Shown here in pieces: positions 1 to 7,703 of a stretch of DNA of 64,000 bases. Within the stretch, counting starts at the first letter, position 1, and every line of letters starts with the position of its first letter. The stretch is taken from positions 496,001 through 560,000 of the forward strand of contig NZ_SMZR01000002.1 of the NCBI RefSeq assembly GCF_004358665.1, read 5' to 3'. Source of the DNA: Jeotgalibacillus sp. S-D1 (GTDB lineage Bacteria > Bacillota > Bacilli > Bacillales > Jeotgalibacillaceae). The notes under the pieces are model-generated. The model was given only the letters and a program-made list of their open reading frames with translations, was not told where the DNA came from and made no database searches. The position numbers and the translations under genes were made by a program.

Positions 1-1
1 C

Positions 2-1111
2 GAAACCAGCACAACGATATACATTGATCCGAAATCTGGTCTTACTTGGATTCTGCATACACCCAAGCAAGGTGAAGAGCCAGTGGCCTTCTCCATTCTT
101 TCCGAAATGATAAGGCTCATCATAATCCTCGCAGTTGTCCTGCTCACATTAACGTTAGGCATTTCCTTCTGGCAGGGCTTAAGGTACAGCCAGCCCCTCC
201 TTCTCTTCACGAGCTGGCTTGAAAGGATGGGCTACGAAAAGTACGGGGAAGTACTGACAGAAAAAGAGCGCAAAAAAGTCTTTAAGAAAAATGGGAAGGT
301 GCGCCTGAGGTACAAGCTTTACAAAGAAGTAATCGGTGCTTTTTACGATATGGCCGAAAAGCTTTCTGCTGCTGACAAGGAAAGAGATCAGCTGGAAAGT
401 ACGCGTGAAGAGTGGATGACCGGCATTTCCCATGATCTAAGGACACCCCTTTCCACTATCCAGGGCTATGCCTATTTGCTTGAAAGCGGACAGTACCGCT
501 GGACAGAAGAAGAGCTTCAGGACATGGGGAGGTTTATCACGGAAAAAGGAGATTATATGACGGCCCTCATTGAGGACTTCTCCCTTGCCTTCCAGCTCAA
601 AAACCAGTCGCTCCCCCATCAGCTGAAGCCTGCGGATCTGAATAAACTTGTGCGTGGCATTATGCTTAAATTTATCAATGACCTCACTCTTGAGGATGTT
701 TCCTTCAACTATGAAGGCACAGATTCAGCTGTTTTCATACAAGCAGATATACGCTGGTTTGAGCGAATGCTCGATAACCTTATCTATAACTGCATCAAGC
801 ATAACCCAAAGGGCACATGCGTCACCGCTTCAGTCAGCAGACAGGGGGAATCAGCCATTGTCAATATCTCTGACAACGGTGCGGGAATGGACCAAGAAAC
901 GGTCCAGCATCTTTTTGAACGCTACTACCGCGGCACAAACACAGACGAGCAGACAGAAGGCGCAGGTCTGGGCATGAGCATCGCCCGCGCCATCGCCGAG
1001 CTCCATGGCGGCAGCATTCATGTGTCTTCTGTTAAAAACCGGGGTACTATCTTCCGGCTTGAATTTCCTTTGGAAAAGGATTTGGAGAACGAAGGCCAGT
1101 TGGAAGGGTAG
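2..1111 (+). CDS. sensor histidine kinase, 5' end outside window
   Basis: Membrane sensor kinase that autophosphorylates on a conserved His and passes phosphate to a response regulator, presumably encoded left of the window. The frame is open back to base 2, so the N-terminus and probably most of the sensor region are missing; the GTG at 83 is only an internal candidate start. Seen in order: the end of an outside segment, a membrane helix near bases 110-175, a linker, the HisKA box ISHDLRTP (His codon at 431), then an HATPase domain with the N box DNLIYNCIKHN, DNGAG, LFERYYRG and GAGLGMSIARA. All catalytic motifs look intact. The stimulus cannot be told from what is visible. Confidence 0.92.
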   Translation, partial: ETSTTIYIDPKSGLTWILHTPKQGEEPVAFSILSEMIRLIIILAVVLLTLTLGISFWQGLRYSQPLLLFTSWLERMGYEKYGEVLTEKERKKVFKKNGKVRLRYKLYKEVIGAFYDMAEKLSAADKERDQLESTREEWMTGISHDLRTPLSTIQGYAYLLESGQYRWTEEELQDMGRFITEKGDYMTALIEDFSLAFQLKNQSLPHQLKPADLNKLVRGIMLKFINDLTLEDVSFNYEGTDSAVFIQADIRWFERMLDNLIYNCIKHNPKGTCVTASVSRQGESAIVNISDNGAGMDQETVQHLFERYYRGTNTDEQTEGAGLGMSIARAIAELHGGSIHVSSVKNRGTIFRLEFPLEKDLENEGQLEG

Positions 1112-1126
1112 ACCTAGGCAACTGAA

Positions 1127-1163
1127 AAACACGGTTGGATTTTACATCCGACCGTGTTTTTTG
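1127..1163 (+). terminator. intrinsic terminator after histidine kinase
   Basis: A 12-base stem (1129-1140 with 1145-1156, one G-T pair) and a 4-base loop are followed by a run of T. It lies just after the kinase stop codon. Confidence 0.85.
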
Positions 1164-1213
1164 TTATTGACCTGGTAGAACTTGATCGTGTCCATTAAAC
1201 CTGTTCGTCCCCT

Positions 1214-1233
1214 ACTGCCCCTTTAGTTTAACA
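1214..1233 (-). repeat. partial copy of the dispersed intergenic element
   Basis: On the minus strand this reads TGTTAAACTAAAGGGGCAG, the same end motif as the 70-base elements at 4136, 5936 and 6501. The hairpin half is absent here. It marks the left limit of the accessory block. Confidence 0.55.
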
Positions 1234-1377
1234 AGGGATACAGATTCCATATATGTATAAAACATTTAAAATTTTACCAATTTTTTTATGTTATAGTTAT
1301 TGAAGAAATGATCTACTGTGAACCCTGTACATTAATTGTCGTTTTACCATCCAAACAAAAATGGAGTGTGAGATGAA

Positions 1378-1620
1378 ATGAATTGGTACAAGAAATCGAA
1401 CTGGATTTTCAATTATTCTAAATGGAGAATCGCATTTAGAAGTTTATGCGTAACTATTGGTGGGTTAATTGGGGTGACGATTTTAAATCCCGGCTATATG
1501 CCCCCAGTCTATGGAGTGTTGACTGTATTCGTGTTTTTTCTGGTCTTAAACGTTGTTCTTGTGATGTTTAACCTGATCCATGATAAAGACGAAAGCATTC
1601 CAAAAAAAAGCATTTTCTAA
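1378..1620 (+). CDS. small two-helix membrane protein, unknown
   Basis: An 80-residue protein with a basic, aromatic N-terminus and two predicted membrane helices (about residues 20-37 and 44-65), ending in a charged tail. GGAG at 1363 lies 11 bases before the ATG, which is acceptable. I do not recognise the family. It is the only plus-strand gene in the accessory block before 7.9 kb and stands alone, with no partner that would suggest a role. It may be a small membrane-associated accessory protein, or a chance open frame, although the hydrophobic pattern and ribosome site favour a real gene. Confidence 0.6.
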   Translation: MNWYKKSNWIFNYSKWRIAFRSLCVTIGGLIGVTILNPGYMPPVYGVLTVFVFFLVLNVVLVMFNLIHDKDESIPKKSIF

Positions 1621-1686
1621 AAGGATTAATAACTTTACACAGAAATATCTCTCATGTTCAAACCTTTCACAATCATTTATTTTAAA

Positions 1687-2280
1687 TTAATTCTGAATTA
1701 CTAAATCTGCTTGTTCCATTGGTGAAACTATTTTCATATAATGATCTTCTGCCTTCCAGTATCTCTTTTCAAACTTTCCAATGTTGTTCCGTGTACCAAT
1801 ACTTTCACGATTAAATCTTTTTTCTCTTGAACACTCCAAATAGATCATAAAATCGTAGAAATGTCTCCACTCTTTTCTTTGTAAAAATACTCCCTCAATT
1901 ATTATTAGACAAGTATCAGGTACTATGACTTTCTGTGATTTTTGTGTATCAGAACTATAATCATAAGTTAGAAGGTCGAGTTCATTAATTTTTTTTAGTC
2001 TTTTGAATAAATTCTCTTTTAGCCATTCAACATCCCATTGCAAACTATAATACTCATACCACTCTTCATTACCAGTGTTATAACGCCTTTTTCTCTCTAC
2101 AATGTAATCGTCTATGTGCAAAATACAAATCAAAATACTTTTGTCATGAATATATTGTTTAATGTTTCTTACAAATGTTGTTTTACCAGAACGGCTTAAT
2201 CCATCTATTCCAAGTACAACCTTTTGACCTCTTTCAACTTTCGTGATTTTTTTCAAAAAATTTAGTATGTTAGCTTCCAA
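1687..2280 (-). CDS. uridine-kinase-like P-loop kinase
   Basis: Predicted cytoplasmic P-loop phosphotransferase of the uridine kinase/nucleoside kinase-like superfamily, 197 residues. The Walker A loop GLSRSGKTT sits at about residues 27-35, and a later hydrophobic strand ending in IEGVF fits the second phosphate-binding strand of these kinases. A Cys-Ser-Arg-Glu-Lys-Arg segment near residue 150 resembles the lid Arg region. The start is TTG at 2280, preceded by GGGAGGGA at normal spacing; the nearby ATG is out of frame. The substrate is unknown. It is followed (transcription sense) by no partner gene and sits among unrelated single genes, as expected for accessory cargo. Confidence 0.8.
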   Translation of the reverse strand: MEANILNFLKKITKVERGQKVVLGIDGLSRSGKTTFVRNIKQYIHDKSILICILHIDDYIVERKRRYNTGNEEWYEYYSLQWDVEWLKENLFKRLKKINELDLLTYDYSSDTQKSQKVIVPDTCLIIIEGVFLQRKEWRHFYDFMIYLECSREKRFNRESIGTRNNIGKFEKRYWKAEDHYMKIVSPMEQADLVIQN

Positions 2281-2436
2281 GCCATTCCCTCCCTTTTCTC
2301 CTATTTCTGTTTCAATTAAAAACCCCCTTTTTTCAATATTTCACCTAAATACAGGCATTACCAATAACTCAACCGCTTTTATAAAATTGATTGTTCTTTT
2401 CACAGTCAGCGTCATAGTCCAAGTTGAGTAACTGCT

Positions 2437-2565
2437 TCACCAAATGTTACTTATTAAGCGAATTATCAATCTTGGTATAAACATTAAGATGTTCCAAACG
2501 ACCTCACCAATTAGTTCAATTAGGGTATCTTTAAAACCGTCTCTATTTCTTTTTTTATTTTTCAT
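2437..2565 (-). CDS. 42-residue basic/hydrophobic small protein
   Basis: A short gene of 42 codons. It begins with a strongly basic segment (MKNKKRNRDGFKD) and continues into a mostly hydrophobic, probably amphipathic or membrane-inserted segment ending in FIPRLIIRLISNIW. GGGAG lies 7 bases before the ATG at 2565, a good Bacillota ribosome site, and the stop TGA is at 2437. It lies in what would otherwise be a 357-base gap between the P-loop kinase and the methyltransferase. I do not recognise the family with certainty. The shape (basic head, hydrophobic tail, no Cys) fits a small membrane-associated peptide; a toxin-like or membrane-anchoring role is possible but unproven. Confidence 0.7.
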   Translation of the reverse strand: MKNKKRNRDGFKDTLIELIGEVVWNILMFIPRLIIRLISNIW

Positions 2566-2637
2566 CTTCTAGCTCCCTATTAATTAATCTTTCTGAATTA
2601 TTCTGATTTGGAATAATTAATTTAAATTCTTTAGGAA

Positions 2638-3432
2638 CTACCTGTTTCTTCTTATGCTATCCTGCCCCGTGAGAGGTAATCCTTTAATCGATTTGATAAT
2701 CATAGTTGTCGGAAATCTCCTTGCCTTGTATAAAGAGTAATATCGATCTGAAACCTCTTCACTTACTGCATCTAAATTGGCTGAAACATCACTTTCAATG
2801 ACGGACTCAATTGTAAATCCTGCTCTTATTAACTCGTTTATATAAGTTGCCATCTTTCTTTTTGGAATTACAACTGGAGCCTCTTCTCCCTTAAAGTTCG
2901 GGTATTTTGTTACCCCTTCATTCTGATATGCACCTTCAAGATAGATTTGCCCATTTTGGCTTTTCAAATGAGCATATAAAGGATGATCCCAACTAAATAT
3001 GAAGGAACCACCTGGCTTCAAATATGAATGGATAAGTTCAAACGTAGCTGAAAGTTTTGTAGTCCAGCCAATAGCGTAAATCGAGTAAACTACGTCAAAA
3101 TATTGCTGAGGTATTCCAATATCATCCTCCATTGGCGAGCAGAATAAATTGGCTTCTAGACCCTTGAGCGTTTCTTTTGCTGTTTTTAATTGAGCCTCTG
3201 ATAAATCAATACCCCATAGTTCGCTGGCACCCTTACCCGCCATGTATTTTAATGAATGACCGCTTCCACAACCAATATCAAGAACTTTTTTATTTATAAT
3301 TCCATCAAATAGTCGTAACTCATCTTCAGTTTGTGCAAAAGGACCATAACTAGGTAATGCATCCTTCCCGTTAAAATGATGCGCTACTTTATCCCAGCTT
3401 TTTTTGTTTTGGTTAAGAATATCAGTGGACAT
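2638..3432 (-). CDS. class I SAM-dependent methyltransferase
   Basis: Predicted cytoplasmic methyltransferase with a Rossmann-like SAM-binding fold. Motif I is VLDIGCGSG at about residues 50-58, followed by the acidic motif II (WGIDLS) and a motif IV-like FDVVYSIYAI. I start it at the ATG at 3432, not the in-frame ATG at 3471, because GGGGG sits 8 bases upstream of the former. That gives 264 residues, normal for the Methyltransf_11 group. The last ~12 codons run into a CACGGGGCAGG motif resembling the dispersed intergenic element, so the natural C-terminus may have been altered by insertion. The substrate is unknown. Confidence 0.85.
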   Translation of the reverse strand: MSTDILNQNKKSWDKVAHHFNGKDALPSYGPFAQTEDELRLFDGIINKKVLDIGCGSGHSLKYMAGKGASELWGIDLSEAQLKTAKETLKGLEANLFCSPMEDDIGIPQQYFDVVYSIYAIGWTTKLSATFELIHSYLKPGGSFIFSWDHPLYAHLKSQNGQIYLEGAYQNEGVTKYPNFKGEEAPVVIPKRKMATYINELIRAGFTIESVIESDVSANLDAVSEEVSDRYYSLYKARRFPTTMIIKSIKGLPLTGQDSIRRNR

Positions 3433-3558
3433 TCTAATTCCCCCATCTATAAGGTCATGACCGTTTTTCAATAAGTAAAAGAGAGTTTAAAATCCTTTAT
3501 TGATAGTCAATACTTGCACCCGTTTGTTTAAGTACATTTATTCAAGAATATCCATGTT

Positions 3559-4067
3559 CTAACTTTCCGAAAACCAACGGAGTGCTTTTTGTTCCATCTC
3601 ACTTACGAAATTCTTTTTTGCCGGACTGTATTCCCTTGTAGTTTCGTACCGTTGAGCTAAGTCTTCTTTGAAACGACTGTACTTATCTACTTCTTTAGGA
3701 TGAGTCCTCAGATAGTCTCGAAAAATTAAATGCCGTTCAATCTCAGGGTTATCAAATTGATAAAAATGAATATGATGAGTTCTACTATCCCCGCCTTTTC
3801 TAAATAACCTTCTACCTGTAATCCCCCATTCCCCAGCTACGTCATATCCGAAAAATCTCATTCGATTATTGAAGATATCAACCTTCTCTAAGTCTTTAAC
3901 AATACACATCATATCGATTACAGTTTTGCCTTCATTCCAGGAACTGAAGTACTCCCAAAATGCTCACACTTTATTATGTTCTCGCAAAATATTGTTTTAA
4001 GAAACTCCGCCTCAGTCTGAAACATTCGAACCCAACCATTATTATAATCTGTAAGTCGAATTTTCAT
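3559..4067 (-). pseudogene. GrpB-family (UPF0157) protein, frameshifted
   Basis: GrpB-family proteins are nucleotidyltransferase-fold proteins of unclear role. Two frames together give a full-length member. The N-terminal part begins at the ATG at 4067 (MKIRLTDYNNGW) and includes the conserved EHFGSTSVPGMKAK. The C-terminal part resumes as VIDMMCIVKD and includes the family block ERHLIFRDYLRTHP. A single missing A in the A-run complementary to 3924-3927 breaks the frame and produces an early stop. Restoring one base gives GMKAKTVIDMM, exactly the expected motif. It is either a true pseudogene or a homopolymer sequencing error. An intact paralogue lies at 4480-5010. Confidence 0.85.
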
Positions 4068-4135
4068 TTTGTTGTATTTCACCTCTATAATTCCTGTTTA
4101 TACTAAAGTACATAAGAATTCTTATTGCACTATCA

Positions 4136-4205
4136 TGCTCCTTTAGTTTAACATTAATTTCCTTTTTACTGACAAAGAAAAAAGCATCCCTTATTGAAGA
4201 AATGC
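4136..4205 (-). repeat. 70-base dispersed intergenic element, copy A, with terminator
   Basis: Minus-strand layout: hairpin (4184-4205, imperfect), T-run, conserved TTTCTTTGTC, a variable middle, then AATTAATGTTAAACTAAAGGAGCA. It has the same length and order as copies at 5936-6005 and 6501-6570. The hairpin plus T-run is a good intrinsic terminator for the minus-strand gene just upstream of it. Confidence 0.8.
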
Positions 4206-4459
4206 TACCGATTATTTAATAAGCTATCTGTATTTTCAGCAATTCTTTTTAATTCTTCAGCACGAGAGATTATAAATTTTTCCATATATTTTTCCAAAAA
4301 TAACTTGTCAGCTATCATGCCAAAAATGCTAAAGGGGGATCCATATTCAAAAGTGTCTATCATTAGAGTTTCTCCAGTCTCTTCAACAAATTGATGTGTA
4401 TGAGTGAAGGAACTGAACGCTCCTTTTTGCATTATATCTATAAACTCGTTGGGTTCTCG
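4205..4459 (-). pseudogene. SRPBCC-fold protein, N-terminally truncated remnant
   Basis: The C-terminal half of a START/SRPBCC ligand-binding-fold protein (the group related to bacterial polyketide cyclase/dehydrase-like proteins of about 150 residues). Visible are REPNEFIDIMQKGAF, FTHTHQF, the acidic strand ETLMIDTFEYGSP, and the C-terminal helix ADKLFLEKYMEKFI. The homologous frame extends upstream of the ATG at 4432 to 4459, where a stop codon ends it. About 80 N-terminal residues are missing, and the neighbouring GrpB gene ends only 20 bases away. The gene looks cut by a recombination event rather than by gradual decay. The hairpin of element copy A overlaps its stop codon. Confidence 0.75.
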
Positions 4460-4479
4460 TTAGCTCAACATACACATTT

Positions 4480-5010
4480 TTAGATTTTTCTTTTTTCAAA
4501 AATACTTTTAACAAACTCTTCCTTGAAATCAGTGTATTCATTTACTCCTTTTGATGAGTTTTTTAGATATTCCATCTTTATATCTAAATACTTTTTTCTG
4601 GCGGTTTCATTTGAATTTAGATAATCTCTAAAGAAAACCAGATTTACCCATAGTTCTTTCTGATATTCAACCAAGTGAATAAAATGTGTCTTTTCTTCGT
4701 ATGTATCATCAGTAAACTTTGCCAATACAATTTCTCCAGGTCTCTCTACTTTCAATCTCAAGAAACCTATTTTACTGAAATCTTTAAGGAAGGATTCATC
4801 AACCTTACTCAAGTCATCAACACCTACTAATATATCTATTACTGGTTTTGCTGACATACCCTTAATTGCTGTACTGCCAATATGCTGAATGCGATTTTCT
4901 TCGAAGTTTGTGTATTCCGCTATTTCTTTTTTCACTCTAATAAATTCTTCGCGCCATTCAGGTGTGTAATCCACTAATCTTACTTCATCCCTTTTAAGTC
5001 CTAATTTCAA
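4480..5010 (-). CDS. GrpB-family (UPF0157) protein
   Basis: Intact 176-residue member of the GrpB family, predicted cytoplasmic, with a nucleotidyltransferase-like fold and unknown substrate; some members are fused to CoaE. Family signatures: RLVDYTPEWREEF at the N-terminus, RIQHIGSTAIKGMSAKPVIDILVGV at about residues 40-65 (the strand-turn with GST), THFIHLVEY, and NLVFFRDYLNSNETARKKY. AGGGAT lies just before the ATG in the minus-strand sense. It sits upstream of the truncated SRPBCC remnant and of a frameshifted paralogue, so the same family was acquired or duplicated twice in 1.5 kb. Confidence 0.88.
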   Translation of the reverse strand: MKLGLKRDEVRLVDYTPEWREEFIRVKKEIAEYTNFEENRIQHIGSTAIKGMSAKPVIDILVGVDDLSKVDESFLKDFSKIGFLRLKVERPGEIVLAKFTDDTYEEKTHFIHLVEYQKELWVNLVFFRDYLNSNETARKKYLDIKMEYLKNSSKGVNEYTDFKEEFVKSIFEKRKI

Positions 5011-5061
5011 AATTATCCCTCCAGAAGAATAACGATAGTTTACTTAACCCCTATTAAACAA

Positions 5062-5100
5062 ACCTGCCCTGCCCCGTTAGGCGAAAGAAGCAGCTACTCT
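5062..5100 (-). repeat. variant of the dispersed element boundary motif
   Basis: On the minus strand it reads GCTGCTTCTTTCGCCTAACG followed by GGGCAGGGCAGG. It resembles the TAAACTAAAGGGGCAG end of the 70-base elements, and again lies between two unrelated minus-strand genes. No hairpin is attached. Confidence 0.4.
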
Positions 5101-5122
5101 AATTGAGCTATAATTGTTACGG

Positions 5123-5389
5123 TTATCTCTTCTTTATAGTAAAAACCACTATAAGGTTTACTAAGGTACCAACGACCAGTGAAACAGAAAAGTAAATACT
5201 TATAATTGCTATACCGAAACCTCCACTAATCACATCCAAAGATGCAAGTATTAAAGGAACTATAAAGACTAAAATTGCTAATAAAATAAGTATAACAATT
5301 GGTAGAAATCTTTTTGAATAAGGAACTTTCATTGTCCAATAAACAGAAGCTATTATTAGTAACAGTGGCAATAAAAATTCAACGACCAT
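5123..5389 (-). CDS. small three-helix membrane protein
   Basis: An 88-residue integral membrane protein with three predicted helices: about residues 3-20, 26-48, and 58-82 after a Gly-rich turn. The tail is basic (IKKR), consistent with an inside C-terminus. I start at the ATG at 5389, because GAGGAG sits 5 bases upstream of it; the TTG at 5407 has none. It is similar in size and hydrophobic layout to YesK-like small membrane proteins of Bacillus, but no motif proves this. It may be related in function to the next small membrane gene at 5568. Cellular role unknown. Confidence 0.65.
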   Translation of the reverse strand: MVVEFLLPLLLIIASVYWTMKVPYSKRFLPIVILILLAILVFIVPLILASLDVISGGFGIAIISIYFSVSLVVGTLVNLIVVFTIKKR

Positions 5390-5439
5390 CCATACTCCTC
5401 TTTTCAACCATATTTTCCCGTATATTGCTGAATTCCTTA

Positions 5440-5552
5440 GACTCTACTGCTCCTTTATTTTCAAGTTGTACACAAGTGTTACACATTACTCTTCAACTAA
5501 GCTTTCCCGTTAACTGAACCATGGTAGCTATCGCACCAGTTAGTTTAATATG
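5440..5552 (-). repeat. two partial boundary motifs of the dispersed element
   Basis: Two degenerate copies lie in this gap. Bases 5444-5463 on the minus strand read AAAATAAAGGAGCAGTAG, and 5532-5550 read TATTAAACTAACTGGTGCGA. Both match the TTAAACTAAAGGGGCA end of the larger copies without the terminator half. Confidence 0.4.
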
Positions 5553-5567
5553 GGCGTAAATCACGCC

Positions 5568-5861
5568 TCACGCTGTTCTGTTGTTGTATTTTTTAATTAT
5601 GGTTACTAAAATGGCAATAAAAAAAGCAATAATACTATTTATTAATAAAAAGTATGCTACTTGTAACCCGTAAAAGATTGCGAAAGGATCATGAATAACC
5701 AAAAGTGCTGCTGCACCACCAATCCCCCCAAATGAAGCTGCTAATAATAAGATTGTAAAAGCAGCAAAGTAAAGATTTCTCTTTTTTTTGTAGGAAATAA
5801 CTGCAATAATATTTGCAGCCGCAATAAAAAAAACCATAAGAAATATTAAAAAACCACTCAT
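5568..5861 (-). CDS. small membrane protein, unknown
   Basis: A 97-residue hydrophobic protein with three to four predicted helices: residues 2-21, 30-55 (Ala/Gly-rich), and 65-90. Charged loops KKKRN and KKYNNR suggest the membrane topology. The ribosome site GGGGGT lies 7 bases before the ATG. Ala-Ser-Phe-Gly-Gly-Ile-Gly-Gly in the second helix suggests close helix packing. No family is recognised; like its neighbour at 5123 it has the size of YesK-type proteins. It is followed by partial boundary motifs and preceded by element copy B, so it occupies one complete interval of the block. Confidence 0.65.
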   Translation of the reverse strand: MSGFLIFLMVFFIAAANIIAVISYKKKRNLYFAAFTILLLAASFGGIGGAAALLVIHDPFAIFYGLQVAYFLLINSIIAFFIAILVTIIKKYNNRTA

Positions 5862-5935
5862 TTAACTACCCCCTAAGAACGTTTTTCCATCAAATTAAAA
5901 CCCATCTATCTCTTATGTAATGCATAATTTTTCAA

Positions 5936-6005
5936 TGCCCCTTTATTTTAACATTAATTCCCTTTTCGTTGACAAAGAAAAAAGCATCCCTTTTTGAAGG
6001 AATGC
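5936..6005 (-). repeat. 70-base dispersed intergenic element, copy B, with terminator
   Basis: Almost identical to copy C over the whole 70 bases. The hairpin is at 5984-6005, followed in the minus sense by seven T and CTTTGTCAACG. It ends in TTAAAATAAAGGGGCA. It would terminate transcription of the membrane-protein gene at 6030. Confidence 0.85.
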
Positions 6006-6029
6006 GCCCATTTGCTAAAGATTAAATCT

Positions 6030-6446
6030 CTATTTTTTTATTATTGTTGATAGTAATAATGACAAGTGAAAGTAAATATTAGAAGCAACAAAGCCGTATG
6101 CTGAAATTATAATGACATCTAATTGATAGGTATTTTGAATGAAAATAATAAGAAAAATAACGCCAACAAGGACACCAACTAATGAATAAAAACCTAATCC
6201 AACAAAGTATTTTGCCCATTTTGACTTTCTTGTAACACCAGCAATTAACCTATCAATAAAGATTGAAAGAGGTAAACCAACCAGAAAATAAATTGGACCA
6301 GCATAAATAACGACAAAAATAAACGTCTCTATAAAACCAAAATAATAAACATTAGGTTCCCTTTGAGAACTCGGCACATAAGAAATCCAAGAGTAACTGG
6401 TCGCAAATATAATCACTGATATTGCTATTGCTAAAAGCCTTTTCAT
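6030..6446 (-). CDS. four-helix membrane protein, unknown
   Basis: A 138-residue membrane protein. The first helix (residues 4-18) could be a signal anchor, and three more follow at about 37-60, 80-100 and 108-132. An outside loop with PSSQREPNVYYFG joins helices one and two. I start at the ATG at 6446, where AAAGGGA lies 9 bases upstream; the in-frame ATG at 6482 lacks a ribosome site. No catalytic motif or known family is recognised. It is flanked on both sides by copies B and C of the 70-base element, making a clean element-gene-element unit. Confidence 0.65.
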   Translation of the reverse strand: MKRLLAIAISVIIFATSYSWISYVPSSQREPNVYYFGFIETFIFVVIYAGPIYFLVGLPLSIFIDRLIAGVTRKSKWAKYFVGLGFYSLVGVLVGVIFLIIFIQNTYQLDVIIISAYGFVASNIYFHLSLLLSTIIKK

Positions 6447-6500
6447 CGTTCCACATCCCTTTAAAAATAAAACATGATTCATTATGCTGTTAAACGATAC

Positions 6501-6570
6501 TGCTTGTTTAGCTTAACATTAATTCCCTTTTCGTTGACAAAGAAAAATGCATTCCTTATTGAAGGAATGC
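6501..6570 (-). repeat. 70-base dispersed intergenic element, copy C, with terminator
   Basis: It carries the best hairpin of the family: 6549-6570 has a perfect 9-base stem with a 4-base loop, followed in minus sense by ATTTTTC. It then has TTTGTCAACG and ends with TTAAGCTAAACAAGCA. It would terminate transcription of the kinase gene at 6598. Confidence 0.85.
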
Positions 6571-6597
6571 ATCTGTTAGTGCCACAATGTACTGCAG

Positions 6598-7641
6598 TTA
6601 TATATTAAGAATGGAATGATTGAGTTCAATCCTCATTCTAAAATGGTTCATTATTCTTATTTGTTCTTCAGTTAGCTGTTCTTTATCCCAATACATGTGC
6701 ATTAAACTGTATTCAAATATTTCTTTTAATTTAATAAATAGAGGAAGTTTATCTGCCATATCTGAGGAGAGTTCATTCTCCTCTTGATAACCTTCAATGA
6801 TTGCTTTCGTAATACTTCGTCCATATTCTCCGATGTTACCTCCACCTACAAACGAATATTCCAACGCACTGTATATGGGAACTGCTAAGTCAAATATATA
6901 AAAATGCTTCTCACAATCTTGAAAATCAATCATGGTCAAATTCAAGCCTTTATCAACGAGAATATTTTCTAAACATAAATCACCGTGTAACAACCCATAA
7001 TTTGATTTATGTTTAGGGATTGTTTTTATAGTGGATAAAACCTCTTCAGCAATATCTCTAATAACAGATTCCTCTTCCGGTATATATTTAAGAAAGGCAT
7101 ATTCCTCGTTATCATGCCAATCATTGATCGATCTACTTTCATGTACTTCTTCAAACTTTTTGGACAAACGATGCAATTTACCAATTTTCCGACCTACTTC
7201 TTTTAATACCTCTGCATCCCACTGATTCCTTGATAGGTGTTCACCAGGTGCCGATTTATAAAGAACAGCTAAGATTTCATTTTGTTCCAGCGTTATCTTT
7301 TCTACAACATTACCATTTATAGAAGCAATTGTCGGCGAGACACCAAATCCTTCTTTAAATAAGAAATCCGTATAATGAACTTCTTCTAATTGCTCATCAA
7401 AGCTTTTGTAGTTTGTAATCCTTGCAAAGTAAACACCTTCTTCAGCAGTGCATCGAAACATCTCATCTGTTACAGATTCAACTTTAATTAACTCCACTGG
7501 ATATATTCTGTTAAGCAGTTCACGTATCTTATGTATGTTCATATATGTTAGATATTTCTTGTATATAAATAATAGCGGTAAAATGTATAGAACAACGAGC
7601 CCTATTGCAATTGCCAGTAACATTATAATAAACATATCCAT
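6598..7641 (-). CDS. APH-type phosphotransferase with N-terminal membrane anchor
   Basis: Predicted small-molecule kinase of the aminoglycoside/choline/homoserine kinase-like fold, 347 residues. The catalytic loop is HGDLCLEN at residues 219-226 (His, Asp, Asn conserved) and the metal-binding Asp is in IDFQD near residue 239. An IYPVELIKV/YFARITNY pair supplies the N-lobe strands. Unusually, residues 4-27 form a clear membrane helix before the kinase domain, and the ribosome site GAGGTGATC sits just before this ATG, so the anchor is real. That would place the kinase on the inner face of the membrane. The substrate is unknown; antibiotic modification is possible but not shown. Confidence 0.85.
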   Translation of the reverse strand: MDMFIIMLLAIAIGLVVLYILPLLFIYKKYLTYMNIHKIRELLNRIYPVELIKVESVTDEMFRCTAEEGVYFARITNYKSFDEQLEEVHYTDFLFKEGFGVSPTIASINGNVVEKITLEQNEILAVLYKSAPGEHLSRNQWDAEVLKEVGRKIGKLHRLSKKFEEVHESRSINDWHDNEEYAFLKYIPEEESVIRDIAEEVLSTIKTIPKHKSNYGLLHGDLCLENILVDKGLNLTMIDFQDCEKHFYIFDLAVPIYSALEYSFVGGGNIGEYGRSITKAIIEGYQEENELSSDMADKLPLFIKLKEIFEYSLMHMYWDKEQLTEEQIRIMNHFRMRIELNHSILNI

Positions 7642-7703
7642 TAGATCACCTCGTTTTTAAAAATCCCATCTGACGCTCACTCTGGACTATGCGTTGTATA
7701 AAT

